Part shown: positions 38,796 through 52,395 of the stretch, piece by piece | Layout: each line of letters opens with the position of its first letter | Numbering within the stretch: the stretch's first letter is position 1 | Source: Todiramphus chloris collaris | Lineage: Eukaryota; Chordata; Aves; Coraciiformes; Alcedinidae | Assembly (NCBI GenBank): GCA_025345505.1 | Contig: JANVCC010000012.1 | Location: 12,685,970 to 12,749,969 of the forward strand | Length of the DNA stretch: 64,000 bases | Direction: 5' to 3' | Made by a program: the position numbers and the translations under genes | The notes under the pieces: model-generated | What the model was told of the DNA's origin: nothing | Database searches by the model: none | Seen by the model: only the letters and a program-made list of their open reading frames with translations

Positions 38796-41700
38796 AAATG
38801 CAGTTTCGCTATAATTTAATATATTTCCTGAAAGAAAGCAACATATATTTCAATGCAGAATGCACACTTGGTAACTCAACCATTAAGTATAGTTTATTCT
38901 GAATAACTAGGGAAGAACTAAAAAATATGAGAAAGGGGCAATCTCTGTGTGACACTGTCCTAAATGTCCAATCAAAGCAGTTAAAAAATCACTCATTCAG
39001 TAGATTGAGTCTGTTGCATTCTGTTTTTCTAGATAATTTTTGATAGGTAGAGCTGGGCTCTTCAGACTTCATGTACTGAGAATATATTACTTCAGTAAAA
39101 AAAAATCTGTTAAAGCTAAAGAAAGTTATCTCTAATATTCTCTCACATTTGCGTGGATGAGTGAATACATGTAATCTGGTTATCCCAACTCTAATTGGTA
39201 ACAGTACAGTTTTAGGAACCTTCATTTTGGTCCAGATTAGTTAAATGCTGAGAATTACATTTAACAGAGAAATATCCTTCTTCATAGCTGTAAATAGTTG
39301 CTATCTCACGTTAATTTCTCTCCGTAAGTCTTTTTCTCAAAGCTCGTGGAAAATGTTTTTCTTGGTGTTTTACTTTTGTCCCTGAAGCACAGGTATTTTC
39401 TGTCCTAAGTAGAATTCTGTGTTGAATAATATATTTTTAATATCTGATTATCATAAAATGACTACCGCCTTATGATCACTACCCTATGTTCTTTCTCTCA
39501 TTACACCCAGCAAATTTGGCAAAGTGTTGACCCACATCCCACAGGATTACATTTGGTGCATTACTTCTTCTGTGCCTCCTTTCACTTCTGATTCTAAGAA
39601 AGGGAACAGCAATACCAAGCCCTGTAGTCATATCATAAATAACACACTGAAGTGCAGAAGTCTCAAGTTCTCCTTGACCTGAAATTCTGGCATTTACATA
39701 TAAAAAAGTAAATGTAATATGCAAGATACATCAGAATGGTAACATTTGGTGATTGGTGACATTCTCTTTCTGTTGGATGTCGTACTTCACATTATTATAA
39801 ATTATGGTAACAATAACTGTAAATAGAAGAACAAAAAAAAACCCCAAACAAACAAACAACCCAACAACAAAAACTAAAGTAAATGCAAGATTTATTTTCT
39901 GAAACAAGTACCTGAATACTGCATTTTGCTGTGTCTATGTCCTTACAGATGATTGAATACTTAACATTTTTAGGATGCTACTTGTTGGAAGCAAGTAAAG
40001 CAATGTAATTTTTTAAGTATTAGTGATAACTAGGAGCTACTGTTACGTAGGATCTATCTCACAAAGGACATTAAACTAGTCAGATTGGGTTTTTCTTGCC
40101 CATGATGCCATTTTAACAGCTCTGAGTACATTTTAAGGAAGAGACTGAGTAATGAAAACAAAAATAAAATTTATATGAAAGTTGAAGGGGAAACAAAAAA
40201 AACCAGGAAAAATAAATGTTGTAAACTGTGTTTAGCCATCAAAAGAATTGGAGAGGAAAAAAAAAGAGATAACTACAGCATTAGACACTAAGAAGTGTAA
40301 TCCCTCCATCCCTATCATTCGTGGTAATTAGTTGGTGATTACTGTTCAATTTTTGACCAATCTGAGAGTGTGAGCTTTTAATTTCTTTTTCAGAAGGTGT
40401 TTTAATGTTTATATACAACTTTTACAATTTATATAATATATAATATATATTATATTTATAACATTTATTTATATTATATTATATTTACAATTTATATACA
40501 ACTTTTAATTTCATTTTGTGGGGTTTTTTTTAATTGTTTGTACCTTATGTGTATAGGCACTGTATAGATTAGTCATGATAGAGTGATCACAAAAAGTTAA
40601 CCCTTCATTGGATAACATTCAGAATTGCCAGACTTTCTGTCATTCCCTAGAGTCAATGTGCTCATAAGAGGTTTTTTTGGTTAGATTTTATCAAATTGTA
40701 TGCACTGTATGATGATTACAGCATTTGCTGATATTTATATGTCTTGAATTTTTAAAGTCAGGTGTTAAAATTAGTCCAATAAAATTTACTTTTTTTTTCT
40801 GAGTGTTCTCTGCGATCAGTAAAAAGGTGCTCATGGACTTTGCTGATTTACATATGAACCATAATACCATGATAAAATTCCATTATTTAAAGGATGAATA
40901 TCTTAATTTTGGAAAGAATTCAGTCTACTTTTTTAGTAAGTTAAATTTGATACTAAAAGAAATCTTCAAATTGTAAACTAATTTCCAACTTAGAAGTGCT
41001 CTTTGGACATTTCTGAAAACCATGTACTTTAGTACAGGATACTATCTAACTTTCAGGTATTTGCTTCTGAGGAAAAAAAAGGAAAAAAAAGAGTATGGGA
41101 ATGAACACCAAGATTTCTGTACTTTTACATATTTCTATGTCTGTATCTGTAGGTCATTACATTCTTCCTAGTTTCAAGTGCTAAATTTAAATACTTATGT
41201 GTAAACTACTTCTCTGCTACATCATTTACTTCATAGATAGAAGGTATTTCACGAAACTGTACAGTTTCTGCTCACTCAACATTGGCAGCAGATATTACGG
41301 GGCGATTGTCTCCACATTGTGTTTGGTCCATGCAGTAATGTTAGTGTTACCTTTTATATTGAAATGTGAAGTGTAGACCCTCTACAGTAATTTACTGAAA
41401 GAGAAATAGATAGTTCTCCAGACCTTAAATTTCTCTTCTGAGACAAAAGCAGGTGAACTGTCATTTAAGATAATCACAACTGTTTGAAAGTTATTGTTGA
41501 ACTGTAATAGCTATCATTTTTATCTCTGTCTTTGTTGCTAAATTAATTAATTATAAATTTTAAAGTATTCATTTCCACAAAATAATATATTGGAAACTGT
41601 CTCTAAATAAGGTGCAAACTGAGATACTTCACACATTCCAGTAAATTCTTGTCTTCTATCTTGTTTGCTGCTTTTAAAATTTTTGAGGGGCATTTATGCT

Positions 41701-44700
41701 AACCCTGAAAAAAGAGTACAGTTTGACAAATTTATTGTGAAACTGATGTTTTCTGATACTGAACATATACTTTCTGATGCTGAACATATAAAGGGATGGA
41801 ATGATTCTAGAGTAGGTTGAAAAGCTGTAAGGTGAGGAAGGAAAAGTAATGAAGAATCAGTCTGAGAATCAAAAAAAAACAAACCAAAAAAAAACCCCAT
41901 TGTAAGTGTAAAGTTCATTATAACAATGCACCTATTTTCTGAGTAAAAATTATCAATTTTCTCAAGTCTATTGAAAATCCATGTAATGCACTTCAGTAGA
42001 TGCTTGGTCAGGCCCTTTGAAGTTAATATGGCATCTTTAGGTAGATATGAGAAGCAATTTTCCCAGTGAAAAGATCTCAACTAAAATAAATTATCTATCT
42101 TTATTCTGCTTTATAGTTATCTGTGAAAGAAATAACAATTTTTATTGACTTCAGTAATTGAAAATATCACCATTTGGCCCATGCCAGACATATTAAAGAT
42201 CAATAAGGAAAAAAAAAAAATTAAAAATGCAGGTGCTGGTGACTGCGCCAGCAGTTAAAATAACCACTCTGTGTCTTTTCCCTTGCAAGCTGTTTTCTAT
42301 GTCCTGCTTTGATGTTGATGTGCACTGGTATTGATACTTATATTGGCATTGACTTGTACAACATTAATATGTTTAACATGACTACTTAATGATAATTCAA
42401 GGTTTAGGATTACTGATTAAATGAAGTCCTGCAGAGTATATTTATAAACAAGTAGGGATTTTTATTTTTTTTTTTTTCTGCAAATTTGCATTGTTTTGTT
42501 TTTTTTTTTTAAAAACAAATACTTATTTTTTCTTTATTTTGTCAGGTGGATATTGGCAGTTGGTAGTCACTGTGCCAAAAAGACTTCAGAAATATGTATC
42601 CAAGAAATAATAAAGGCCTACTGGACGATTCCTAGTGTTTAAAGAACCTCTGAGATTTTGTAATATTTCTGAGAGCTCTATTTAGAGATGACTGTCAAAA
42701 TATGTAGTAGGTTCTTTACCAACACTGACAAAAGACAGTATTTATCAGAAAAACCTTATATTGCCTGGAATTTCACCACCAGGTGGTATACATTTACATA
42801 GCTAAAGATATCTCTGTCATGTGGATCTCCTTATTTTGTTGTGTTGATGAGTAAATACAAACATTTTTGTATGTCTTTATTAAGATATAATTCAACTTTT
42901 CATACAGAATTAGGCAAGTGTGTTTCATTGTGCCAAAATGATTTTTTTAGAGGAAATGTATGTTGTGCTTTATTTTGTTTTGCCATCTGAGACAGATTGT
43001 GTAGATGGGTAATGAGGAGTGTGAGAAGGCTGGAGGAAGAAAAATAGCAATATTCTCATTTACTAAAAGGATCTCTGTTGACCACATTAGGGAATAAATA
43101 TCTTCTTGTTTTAGTGTCTCCTGCTCAAACTCAAAATGCAGTTTGTTTCATTTTGTCTCTAGCAATTATCCATTTACTATCAAGAACAGCTTTAAGTATG
43201 GCTTGGGCTGTTTATCCTTGCCCTTATGTATGGAGGCCTGTTGAAAGGGGCTAATCACCAGAAGTACATCTTAGAATTCAACTGCATTCTTGATCTTACA
43301 GATCTGGCAGTTTAATACAAGATGTTTGAAAATAAAATCTTCCCAATCCACTGTGTCCTTTCAGTAGAGATCCTTCTCATTCCAGTGGTTCTTTGTGGCT
43401 CATTGGGCTACAAAAGCTTTGTAGTCTCCTCTGGATCCCTAGGAAAATTTTATGATCATCATTACTTTTGAGACCTCTGGAACTGTTGCCCATCACAGGA
43501 CAATTCTCACCTGAGCTGGCTCTACTGATTCCATGTTTATAGTCTTTCTTATTCTGTGCTGTTTGCACTCAGAAATTATTTCTGAGCACATTCAGTAACT
43601 CTCAAGAAGAAAACCATGCCATTTTACCTTAGAAGTGTCCCATCAGGCAGCAGTCAGGACAAAGCAGTTTGCCTTTCTGGTGTGCAACCTCATCCTTAAA
43701 AAGAAAACCAAAAATCAGTACTTGCACAGTGAATGTTGAACAAACAGATAAAGCAGATCTGTGTTCCAACTCAGTTATGTGTCAGTGAGAGAAACTTCTA
43801 TACTCAAGTGGTGTTTCACCAGTACCAAATTCTTGGGCAGTTCATACATAATGTGGAGATTTAGCATTTTGAGGTTTAGAGTTTGGTGTTTGTAACTTTG
43901 GGGACTTTTTCAAAAATCAAAACCATCAAGCGGTGCTTTGGATTAGTCTTTATTCAATTAGAGGAACTGAAAAAATCTTACTGTGGTTGGTCTATCCTCC
44001 TTTCCTTTGCTGTTGATCAAAGAGACAAGGTGACTTTTATGAATATTTTATTCTCAGTATTTTTTGCAAAAATGTTGTGAGAATTTCTCAGTCACTGAAG
44101 TTCTGAAGCTAAAAAAGGCCTCCTAGCATTTTAGCCTAGATACTATCTAGGAAAGAAAGAGTGATTCCTTGAATATTGTGCTCTCCTATCTTAATCAATA
44201 TGTCAATCCAACAAAAAATACATTGCATTGTAAAATCAGAGGGCAAACCTGGGCCTTTGACTTTTGAGTCATTTCATATTCATATTTACACCTTAAATTT
44301 GCTAGCTATTGTATGAATTTTACATTTTTTTCATCTACCACTGCTATGTATAGTTGTGTAGAATTTTTTTTTTTTTTTCCAAATAATTTCTCTTTATTAA
44401 CAGTAGGAAAGAAAAAGGAATGACAGGCCTTTAATGACTTAGTTGGTGAAAGATGCTCAGGTGAAAAAGTCTGTCACCATCACAGAAATTTCTGTAATGT
44501 ATCAGTGTCGATGCGTTCTCTAAAATGTCAGTAAGTACAATTACTTCCTGGTGCAATATGTATACATACCATACAAGTGGACAAAGTCCAATTTATATTT
44601 AAGGGAAAGAGAACACATAATTTTCTCCAAAAGCTGTTTACTCTCTGTGTAATTTGGTAAATAACTGAATGCAATACATTCTAAAAGACACAGAATTTGA

Positions 44701-45562
44701 ATATTGTTGCGTAATCAGTGATGTAGACTTACAACAAGTATGAGAAAGGCAGCAAATGTGCCTGTTATCTTGAGCAACCTTTACTTTCCTTTGTAGTATG
44801 AGAATGCATCATGCATAGTAAGGGCCATAAATAACACTCCCTATGTCTGTTCTTTGGGAAAGTGAGTAAATCAACAAAGCATAGGAAATATGAATAATTT
44901 TATTTGAAATAGTAGAGATAAAAGTATGATATTAGAAAAAGAGATGGAGAGAGATAGCTTTCATTTGGATCTGGACAAGAAGAGGTATGTAAGCCAAGTC
45001 TTTTCTACTGCCAAGAAAATTCAGTCTTCCAGATAGTCTTTCTAAGTGTTTAGTGAATTTATCTTGGTGACAATACTTATTAACTAAAGCCCAGTGCAAC
45101 ATGAGCTCAAATAGCAGAATGGGTGATTCATTGTAAATATGACTGGTTTTATGTCCATTTTTCATTGCTTCTTGACTGATGGTTAGTATTAATGCTCTGA
45201 AGTAAGTGGCTCTCTCCCTGTCTTCTGGCTGTGGGGCGTGAGAATTTTTTTTTTTATTTTTTGGTGTGAGGGGTGTTGTGTGTGTGCTATTAAAAGTATG
45301 CACTTTGAGTTTTGTGCAAAAGTCTTTTTTGTCATAGCAAAAATCCACAAAGGATCTGGTTTCAAAATACAGCACTCAAGTTCCAAGTTCAGAATTTAAG
45401 ACATAGAACCTGACCTTTCAATACTTTCTCAGTTATAATAGTTTATATGGTGAAAAGTGGAGACAAAAGAATGTATGTTTAAGGTGGAAAGTGTCTCATG
45501 ACAATAGATGAAATAATTGAAAAAAAAAATTAACAGGAAAATGTAGATTAACAATATGATAC
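38796..45562. other. non-coding AT-rich interval
   Basis: No gene is recognised. It holds an A/C-rich tract near 39832-39875 and an AT-rich duplicated segment at 40408-40506. The two longest frames, 41694-42080 (128 residues, -) and 44932-45375 (147 residues, -), have no domain, signal peptide or family resemblance that I can see and are treated as chance. Confidence 0.55.
40408..40506. repeat. AT-rich segment with direct repeats
   Basis: TTTATATACAACTTTT occurs at 40408-40423 and again at 40491-40506. TTTACAATTTATATA occurs at 40421-40435 and 40484-40498. The bases between are almost pure A/T with local self-complementarity. The arrangement suggests slippage or local duplication. Confidence 0.75.
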
Positions 45563-45630
45563 TGTGGTGGGTTAACCTTGTCTGGAATACTTTGCAGAAT
45601 GGGAAAAGAATAGGCTTGCAGAGCACATGG
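45563..45630 (+). mobile_element. short LTR start fragment (TGTGGTGGGTTAACC type)
   Basis: The first bases, TGTGGTGGGTTAACC, then YTGTCTG, match the start of the LTR that lies on the minus strand at 50782-51984. Similarity fades after about 25-35 bases, so only a stub of an LTR seems to remain. It is in inverted orientation to the longer copy. No target duplication or internal genes are seen. The end coordinate is approximate. Confidence 0.5.
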
Positions 45631-48600
45631 CAGATATTATTAGCTCATTTACGAAGTGTATAAACATCCATCACTGTTTCTGTTTTGTTTTCCTTTTAAT
45701 TTTAATTGCTCTTTTCTCATAGAGGAATCTGGTATATTTTCAAAGCATTAAAACCAAATTTACAACTAGATTATCTCAGTTCCTTTATGGAATCACTGTA
45801 AATCAACCTTTAAAAAAGGTAGAATGCATCTTCAGTTGGTGTAAATTCACTGTCATTATTGAATGCAATAAATGATGACAATTCATATTACTAAGGGTTG
45901 GGACAGCAAGCTTCATTCAGCTATAAATATTAGAAATAGACCGTAATAATATAAGACATATACTGTAAATTCAATCAACACTTCCCTTTACTAGTTCAGA
46001 AAGAAATATAATCATGTGTTTAAGAGTACATGGTATAACTTATGCTGGAAGAATTTAATGTCCAATGTGTTGTCATCGAAGGTTCAATGATTACAGTTTA
46101 TTCACTGGAGTAATTGTGAACATATAATTATTTTTTCCATTACTAATAATTACCGTCCCATTTTACTTACACATAAAAACCAAGACAAAAAATTAAATTA
46201 AGGTATCCTGAGAAGGAGAAAAAAATTATGTGCTTTAGTTGTGAACTCTAAAATAAAATACAAAGAGCCAATGGGACAAAGAATTGCTTTTACTAAACAG
46301 TGACATAACCCTTGTTTCTACTTTCTGTAGAACTCCAGTCAAATGGAAATCTGCATCTTTAGCCTTTTTTTTCTGGTATTCTCTGTCTTGCCTAGTATCT
46401 CATTATGTTTTACAGGATTTATAGGTGTATGGGATGCTGGTTTAATACGAATTATTTTCTCCTATGAATGTTGATAGCATTACCTGTGCATAGAACTGCT
46501 GCTGTGAAGACAACAATTCTAAAGGTATCTGTATTGCTGAGAGAGCAAGTCTTACTGTCCTGCCAAACATCTCGGGCTTTGAACACTGTTATCAGCTTGC
46601 AACTAATGCCATTACAGGGAAATATAGAGTAGTGCTGTAAAAATCATTGATTAAAATGTAGATTCTTTGGGCAGGGACTCTTTTATTGCACTAGAAAATC
46701 AGGAATAAAGTTAGGATTCACAGTCTGTAGTTTACCTATGTCAGAATGTTATTACCTTCTCTCACCTAGGACCTATTTGACAATAATCCACATACTACTA
46801 GAGATACATCATCAGTTCTTTTCTGCGTGTGTAGTGTTTGTTTTTGTGCTTGATATCATAGAGCAGGTATCCAGGTGTTCTCAGAAGTAATAGATAAAAT
46901 AATTAAGCACCTGTAATGAAAATATAAGAGACTAAGTCCCTACACATGCACACATTCCCTTCTGTTTAATATTAAGGGTTGGTAAGAGACAAGTGTCCTT
47001 ACTAGACTAAATGTTTTAGCTTCTGACTATTTCTGCTTTCTGATAAAGTTGACTTCCAAATCCTTGTTATGAGAGAACTGGCAAATCCTCTGGGTGTATT
47101 TACTGGACTGGTTATCTCAGTATAAACAGTAGTAGAACAGACTTCCCCTCTGAACTCCCACCCACTCCACATAGTCCCATGACAGTGGGCCATTGAGCAA
47201 AAGTATTTGTTTTTCATGTAGGAATAGAAAATGAAATATATTTCAGTGTCTTCCTTAAAGCTTTTTTTTTTTCCTTTCTTTTTTTTTTTTTTTTTTCTTT
47301 CTTCTTTTCCCCCAGAAATACCCTGAACTGAAAACAAAGTTAAATGCATTAGTTATTCAGATATTTGGATAGATCCAGTCAGTAACTGCTTGGACTACTG
47401 TCTATACAGTGGCAGTTTACAGTGAAGTATTTATCCTGAAAAATAGGACATAGACAAACTTTCTTTCCTCTGTAATGTATCAGAACATATTAAGCACTAA
47501 ACTGATTCTGTAAATAGCAATATAGGTCTGTGTAGTAAATTAAAAACAATTATGGGAATATTTTCAGTGGGCTCATGGAAACATTTCAGCATCTTCATAA
47601 TCCATGAGCATATATCAATGTAACATGATAAACACCATACGAGAAATCAATCATGTACAAGTAGGAGGACTAGTTATTATCAGATTACTCATAACTACAT
47701 GTTTTGCCCTCTGGATTCGTACTGCAGTTCACATTCATGAAGTCCATTCACATTTTAATGTAATCAAGCCTTCACTTTGGGTTTGTTGGTCATATTTGAT
47801 TACACAAACTGTTCAGATTTTAAAACAACATCATCCAGCACAGTCTGATAAGCCTAGTACATATTCAGGTCTGTTTCTGACACTCTTTTTTCTCAGTTTT
47901 CAAAGTAAATTTCCTTAAGGCAACCTAGGAATTATTCCCATGCCCCAGATTTCTCTTGTTTACTCTTTCTCACCTATGCATAAATCCCGCAGCTTTCTCA
48001 GTTCTTTTAGTAGTGCAAACTGGACCAGTAACATGGCTCTCACTTCTCTCTTTTTCCAGATTTATTCCCCAAAGTTAAGAAGGAAATCCTAAATGGAATA
48101 ATGGCTTTCTCCCTCCAACGCACTCTTACTTTTTTTTTTTTTTTTTCATCTGTGAGGTGCTGAAAAGGAATTTTACAAAAAAAACCCCAACTGTTCAGAG
48201 TTAGAGCACTCTTCAGCAACAGTTAAAATGTAGGGAACAAACCAGTTAAGTATTTCCAGAAATCTCACCTTGCAACAGATACCTTTATTTTAACATTTTT
48301 CTTCACAAACCACTCAGACAGCATTTGTGTGGCTTATTGTTTCACTAGGAAGAGATACTTGTTCATCAAATCCTTCTGTTGGAGGATAAGCAGAATATAA
48401 AGAGAATATATGTTCATATTAAAATTTTTTATCTTTTCCTTCATGTTTTCTGGATCACTACAAGATCTGTTAATTATAAAGTCAAATCATACACTCTCTC
48501 TGACAAATGCATCAAGGCTTGACACTTCATCTGGTCAGGTTTTATTTGTGTGTGCTGAAATGTCTTCACTTATTCAGACAAACTGAAAGCATCACTACCG

Positions 48601-50781
48601 ATTAGTGATTTTTATGTGGAAGGTTTTCATATTGCAACAGTGTGTTTGCGGATTGAAGTGAGTGTCATCTGGAATGAAATCCTTGAAAGATATTCTGGCT
48701 TATGAACACTGAAGATGTTATGGAATTTTTTATTATCAGATGGGAAACAAAATACAGGAAGAAAGAGAAGAAAATCCACTTAAGTTTGTTGTTAATGTTC
48801 CTGTATTCAAATAGTTATTTGTCATTATATCTGTGATTAGTTCTTCATAGGTTATCTCGTCTGTCTCTTTACTCAAACAATACTTTGTTCCTAAAGAAAA
48901 ATAGGCAAACATATTTTTATCCAATATCTCCATTTTACTTCAACATTAGAATTACCTTAAAAACAAGAAAACAAATAAAAAAAAAAACCAGCTTGAAATG
49001 GCTTAATTTTTCTTGTGGGGATAAATATGGATGGAATTTGGTATATTCCTTTGTAGAAATTACAAGACACGGTAATCCAAATGAACACTTGATACAATAT
49101 ATTCTGGCTTCTTTCTTCCTTGTCTGTCATGATTTGATAGATTCAACAGAAATTATGCTCTGGTGAAAGCAGATCCATAACCTCACCATTGTAAAAAAGC
49201 ACTTCTATACTGTTCTGAATGGGAGAACTTTTTTTGTTGTTTCTTTATTCCTTCCTCTACCCCAATATCCAATCTTAGAAATTTTTTGGGACACTGAAGT
49301 ACATTACGTTTTGCTCTGCTGTAGTGCTTGTTGCATGGACATGCAGAACTGATCAGCCCTTTTGTGGAATTCTTGACACTTCTTGTCAGTCTTAATCATG
49401 AATAAGATTTGTATAGTTTTGTGTCCTAATAATTACTGTGGTAAAGAGATTACTCATCCTTCTAAATGTTGCCACTCAGGTTACACTCTTACTCTTCAGA
49501 GAAACTAGTTAACCCAAGCAATGTGGCATGAAATTCAGGTTTGTTATTTAAATAAAAAAAAATACTTTAATCAGTGAATCACAGAAACAGGTGGTAGAGG
49601 TCAGTTTTTTCCTCATTTGTTTTACAACTTGGTTTCTACTTCAGTGACTGTCTGATGGTGAAAGATTTAGTTAAAACAAGCATTGACACTGTCGTTTAAA
49701 TCATTCTGAAGAGACGGTAATTATGCATTCAAAAATAAAACCAAAACCAAACAAACACAAAAAAAAAACCCACAACAAAAACTTTCTGTTCTACTAGCAT
49801 TTAATAATATTTATTTATTTATTAAGTTACAAAGTTTGAAAAAATATGTTGAAGTACTGGGAGAAATTTCAAGACTGAAAAGTCTCCAAAAATGCATCTC
49901 AGAGATATGTCATCATTTTTCTAGGGTAGTGAAAAAATTATTTGTAACTATCCTTATTCTTCATTGTCATTCTTTTTTTTTTTCTTAAACAAACTAGAGT
50001 TTTACTTCTCTGCTTGTTTTGCTGTTTGTTTGTTTGTGTGGCAAAACAGTACTTTCTTCATTAAAGTGAATGGGATTATTGGGAGAAGAGAGCTTTGGTG
50101 TTCATTTCAGCCTCAGAGGAAAGGGCAGACATTGTATTACGTTTTAGTATTTCAAAGCTGACAGGCTGATAATTCTGTATGTATATTTTGCAGACTTACA
50201 GATTTGTGAGGCAGAAGCTGAACAGTCAGGGATAGATTTTTGAGTGCTACATGTTGTTTGTTTATTATATGAAATTATTCCAGAATGTAATCAGTTAAAT
50301 CTTCCTGATGGTAGATTTTGAAATGATCTACACAGCCTCTGTGGTTTTAAATAATCATCAGGCAATGATTTGCTTACATTACACATCTATACATCATAAA
50401 TCTTTATTGAAGTGTCCAGTGGCATCTAATTTTAATAGCATAATGATGCTAAATTGGAACAAAGTTTTTTAAAAAATAGATATGACATCCACATTACTAC
50501 AAAACAAATTTCTTCCAACTACTGTTGTTGCAGTACCAAATGAATTTATGAAAATTAATGCTTAAAAGAATCATTCTTTCTAAGAGGCCCTGACATTTAT
50601 TAATACAAATATCCATGATGTAGCACTAAAAATCATGAATACTGAAAGTTCCAACGTGGCTGAAGGTTGAAGCTGTAAAAGCAGCTTAGCTATGAGATAG
50701 ACATTTTAATAATATGGTATTTTAACCTTTAGAAGAATGATTGTGGCGTATTCTCTTTTTTGATAAAGATAGCTGCATGGG
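45631..50781. other. non-coding AT-rich interval
   Basis: No gene is recognised. It includes a C/T tract at 47261-47313 ending in CCCCCAG, A/C-rich tracts at about 48177-48190 and 49738-49785, and only short chance reading frames. Confidence 0.6.
47261..47313. repeat. polypyrimidine tract (T-rich)
   Basis: About 53 bases of nearly pure T and C on the + strand. It ends in CAG and so resembles a 3' splice site, but no coding sequence follows. Confidence 0.8.
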
Positions 50782-51984
50782 TGTCGCGTGAAAGAGTAAA
50801 GTAATTTGGCTGAAAATAAAGCCCCTTGTGTTCTAGCTGGTCCTCAGATATCAGAGGGGCTCGGGGCAGCTAGGTTTAGATTCTGAGTAATGTCCAGTTT
50901 GGCACTATTAGTCTGGTCTCATTCAGTCTGGACGAACTACCATGGCTTGGATTCTCTAATAGAGCATTGTTCGTTTGTCACTTTTAGACCAGTTGCATTG
51001 AGTGTATCTGAACTATCACGTCTCAGATCCCAGTCGGGTCGCGTTCAGTACATCTGAACTAACACAGCTCAGGATTCGCTAACAGGCCCCTGCACTCCCT
51101 GCCTAGTCACACTCCATGGTACCATGCAGCCAGTAAAGATCTGACAGTGCTCAATGAGAGAACTTCTACGACTAGCTACATGAAAAGTGCAGTTTATTAA
51201 GAGCAACAGAAATACAAGTTCTTTTAGATTGCTGATGATAAATACACTGTTTGCAAAGTATATATATACAGCATACCAAATGTGTTAAATCAAAGAGCAG
51301 CTCAAGGAGATTTCTAAGTTTGAGTCCAGATCTTACCCGAAGGTGTCCCTAAGGAGGAGGAAGCAAGGTTCAGCCCATAAACTGATCCCAGGAGTCAGAG
51401 ATGGTCCCTGATGATGTCTTCCCCAACATCCCACCTTACTTAAACCATTTTTATAATAATTTTTACCTTCAGGGTGGAGCTTGAGTGACTCCAGTCGTAA
51501 ATACCTTTATCATGATTGCTGTAAATTTCTCTCACTTTTAAAGATATAGCTGAAGACAATTCACAGCACAAGCTCAGTGAGGGGTGGTCACAGAGGTGTG
51601 TTTTGGTATTATAATGACATTATAATGAGTAAAGTTCGCACAAGGACAGTACTTTGTCAAAAACTCTCAGACTGTTGTCATGGGGTCGCAAACAGGCAGC
51701 TTATCAGTCCTGTAGTACCATCAAGTTCCCATCTCTGTTGTAATTTCACAGGGCCTGGCCATGAATCTTCACTCCATCTACCATGCTGCTTGCAAGCAGT
51801 GTTGCTTAGGGAACTGTTGTGAAATGGATTCCTTGCATACCAGTTGTGCTCTACCCTGTGAGTTTCTCCAGTGTTATACCTTTCCATAATGTGTGAACAA
51901 TGCTGCATCTTTAGTATGATTTTAATTTTTAAGTCACCTCCAGTCATTATTCCAGTATTTGGCAGACAGGGTTAACCCACCACA
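50782..51984 (-). mobile_element. endogenous retrovirus LTR, about 1.2 kb, with internal tandem repeats
   Basis: Read on the minus strand it begins TGTGGTGGGTTAACCC at 51984 and ends near 50782 with TTCACGCGACA, a TG...CA pair. A TATA-like TATATATATA (51259-51268) precedes an AATAAA signal (51193-51198), as expected for U3 and R; the remaining about 410 bases would be R/U5. No retroviral genes lie on either side, so it is a solo LTR fossil. The flanks (CATGGG on the left, AGAAAA on the right) do not match, so no target duplication is visible. The start sequence is of a type widespread in bird endogenous retroviruses; the class (ERVK or ERVL) cannot be settled here. Confidence 0.75.
50890..51088. 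repeat. diverged tandem repeats in the LTR's 3' part
   Basis: A unit of about 75 bases occurs about twice plus a partial copy. Anchors on the + strand are CATTCAGTCTGGACGAACTA (from 50920), CATTGAGTGTATCTGAACTA (from 50996) and GTTCAGTACATCTGAACTAA (from 51043). Related upstream parts, TGGCACTATTAGTCTGG (from 50900) and TGTCACTTTTAGACCAG (from 50976), also pair up. Confidence 0.7.
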
Positions 51985-52395
51985 AGAAAATTGTTGGTCC
52001 TAAAAATATTTTCCAGATCAAATAGAAATTAAAAAATGTACTGTAGACAGTTTTATGTATATGTTACCATATTAATGGAGTTGTTGTTTTTTTTTGTTTC
52101 AGGATTTATGAATTGTTGATAAAAACAGCACAGTAGCACACTGGCAGCTTTAGGTTATTCTCAAAGATAAAGATAGTACTCCACAGTATTGCAAAACTAC
52201 ATTTACACATTTCTTATAGCATAACTTAATCTCTAATACATTTTTCTTAATAATATGTTAGTTTTTAAAAAGGTAGAATGAATACAGCATTTCTTTCTCT
52301 ACTCTGCCCAAGATGCATTTCAAGAATTTCAGTAGGTCTGGCAAAACAGTTTCTGTATTTCTGAATTTTCAATGAGAATATTTCTAAATGCCAAA
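51985..52395. other. spacer between two LTRs
   Basis: About 410 bases of AT-rich sequence with no recognised feature, separating the minus-strand LTR from the plus-strand LTR. Confidence 0.6.

Noticed and set aside
41694-42080. 128-residue minus-strand reading frame
   Set aside because: Composition follows AT-rich DNA, with a phenylalanine run from a simple A/C tract; no family resemblance.
43377-43568. 63-residue minus-strand frame of balanced composition
   Set aside because: No motif or neighbour supports it and its length is within chance expectation.
44932-45375. 147-residue minus-strand reading frame
   Set aside because: No recognisable domain, no upstream signal, lysine-rich low-complexity stretch from an A-run, and similar lengths are expected by chance over 64 kb.
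47261-47316. 3' splice acceptor (long pyrimidine tract then CAG); a similar one at 34662-34700
   Set aside because: No open coding sequence of note follows either site and no matching donor context was seen; both fit simple T-rich repeats.
49573-49605. Possible CR1 3' tail (GAATCACAGAAACAGG)
   Set aside because: Only about 30 bases of loose resemblance and no further CR1 sequence beyond it.
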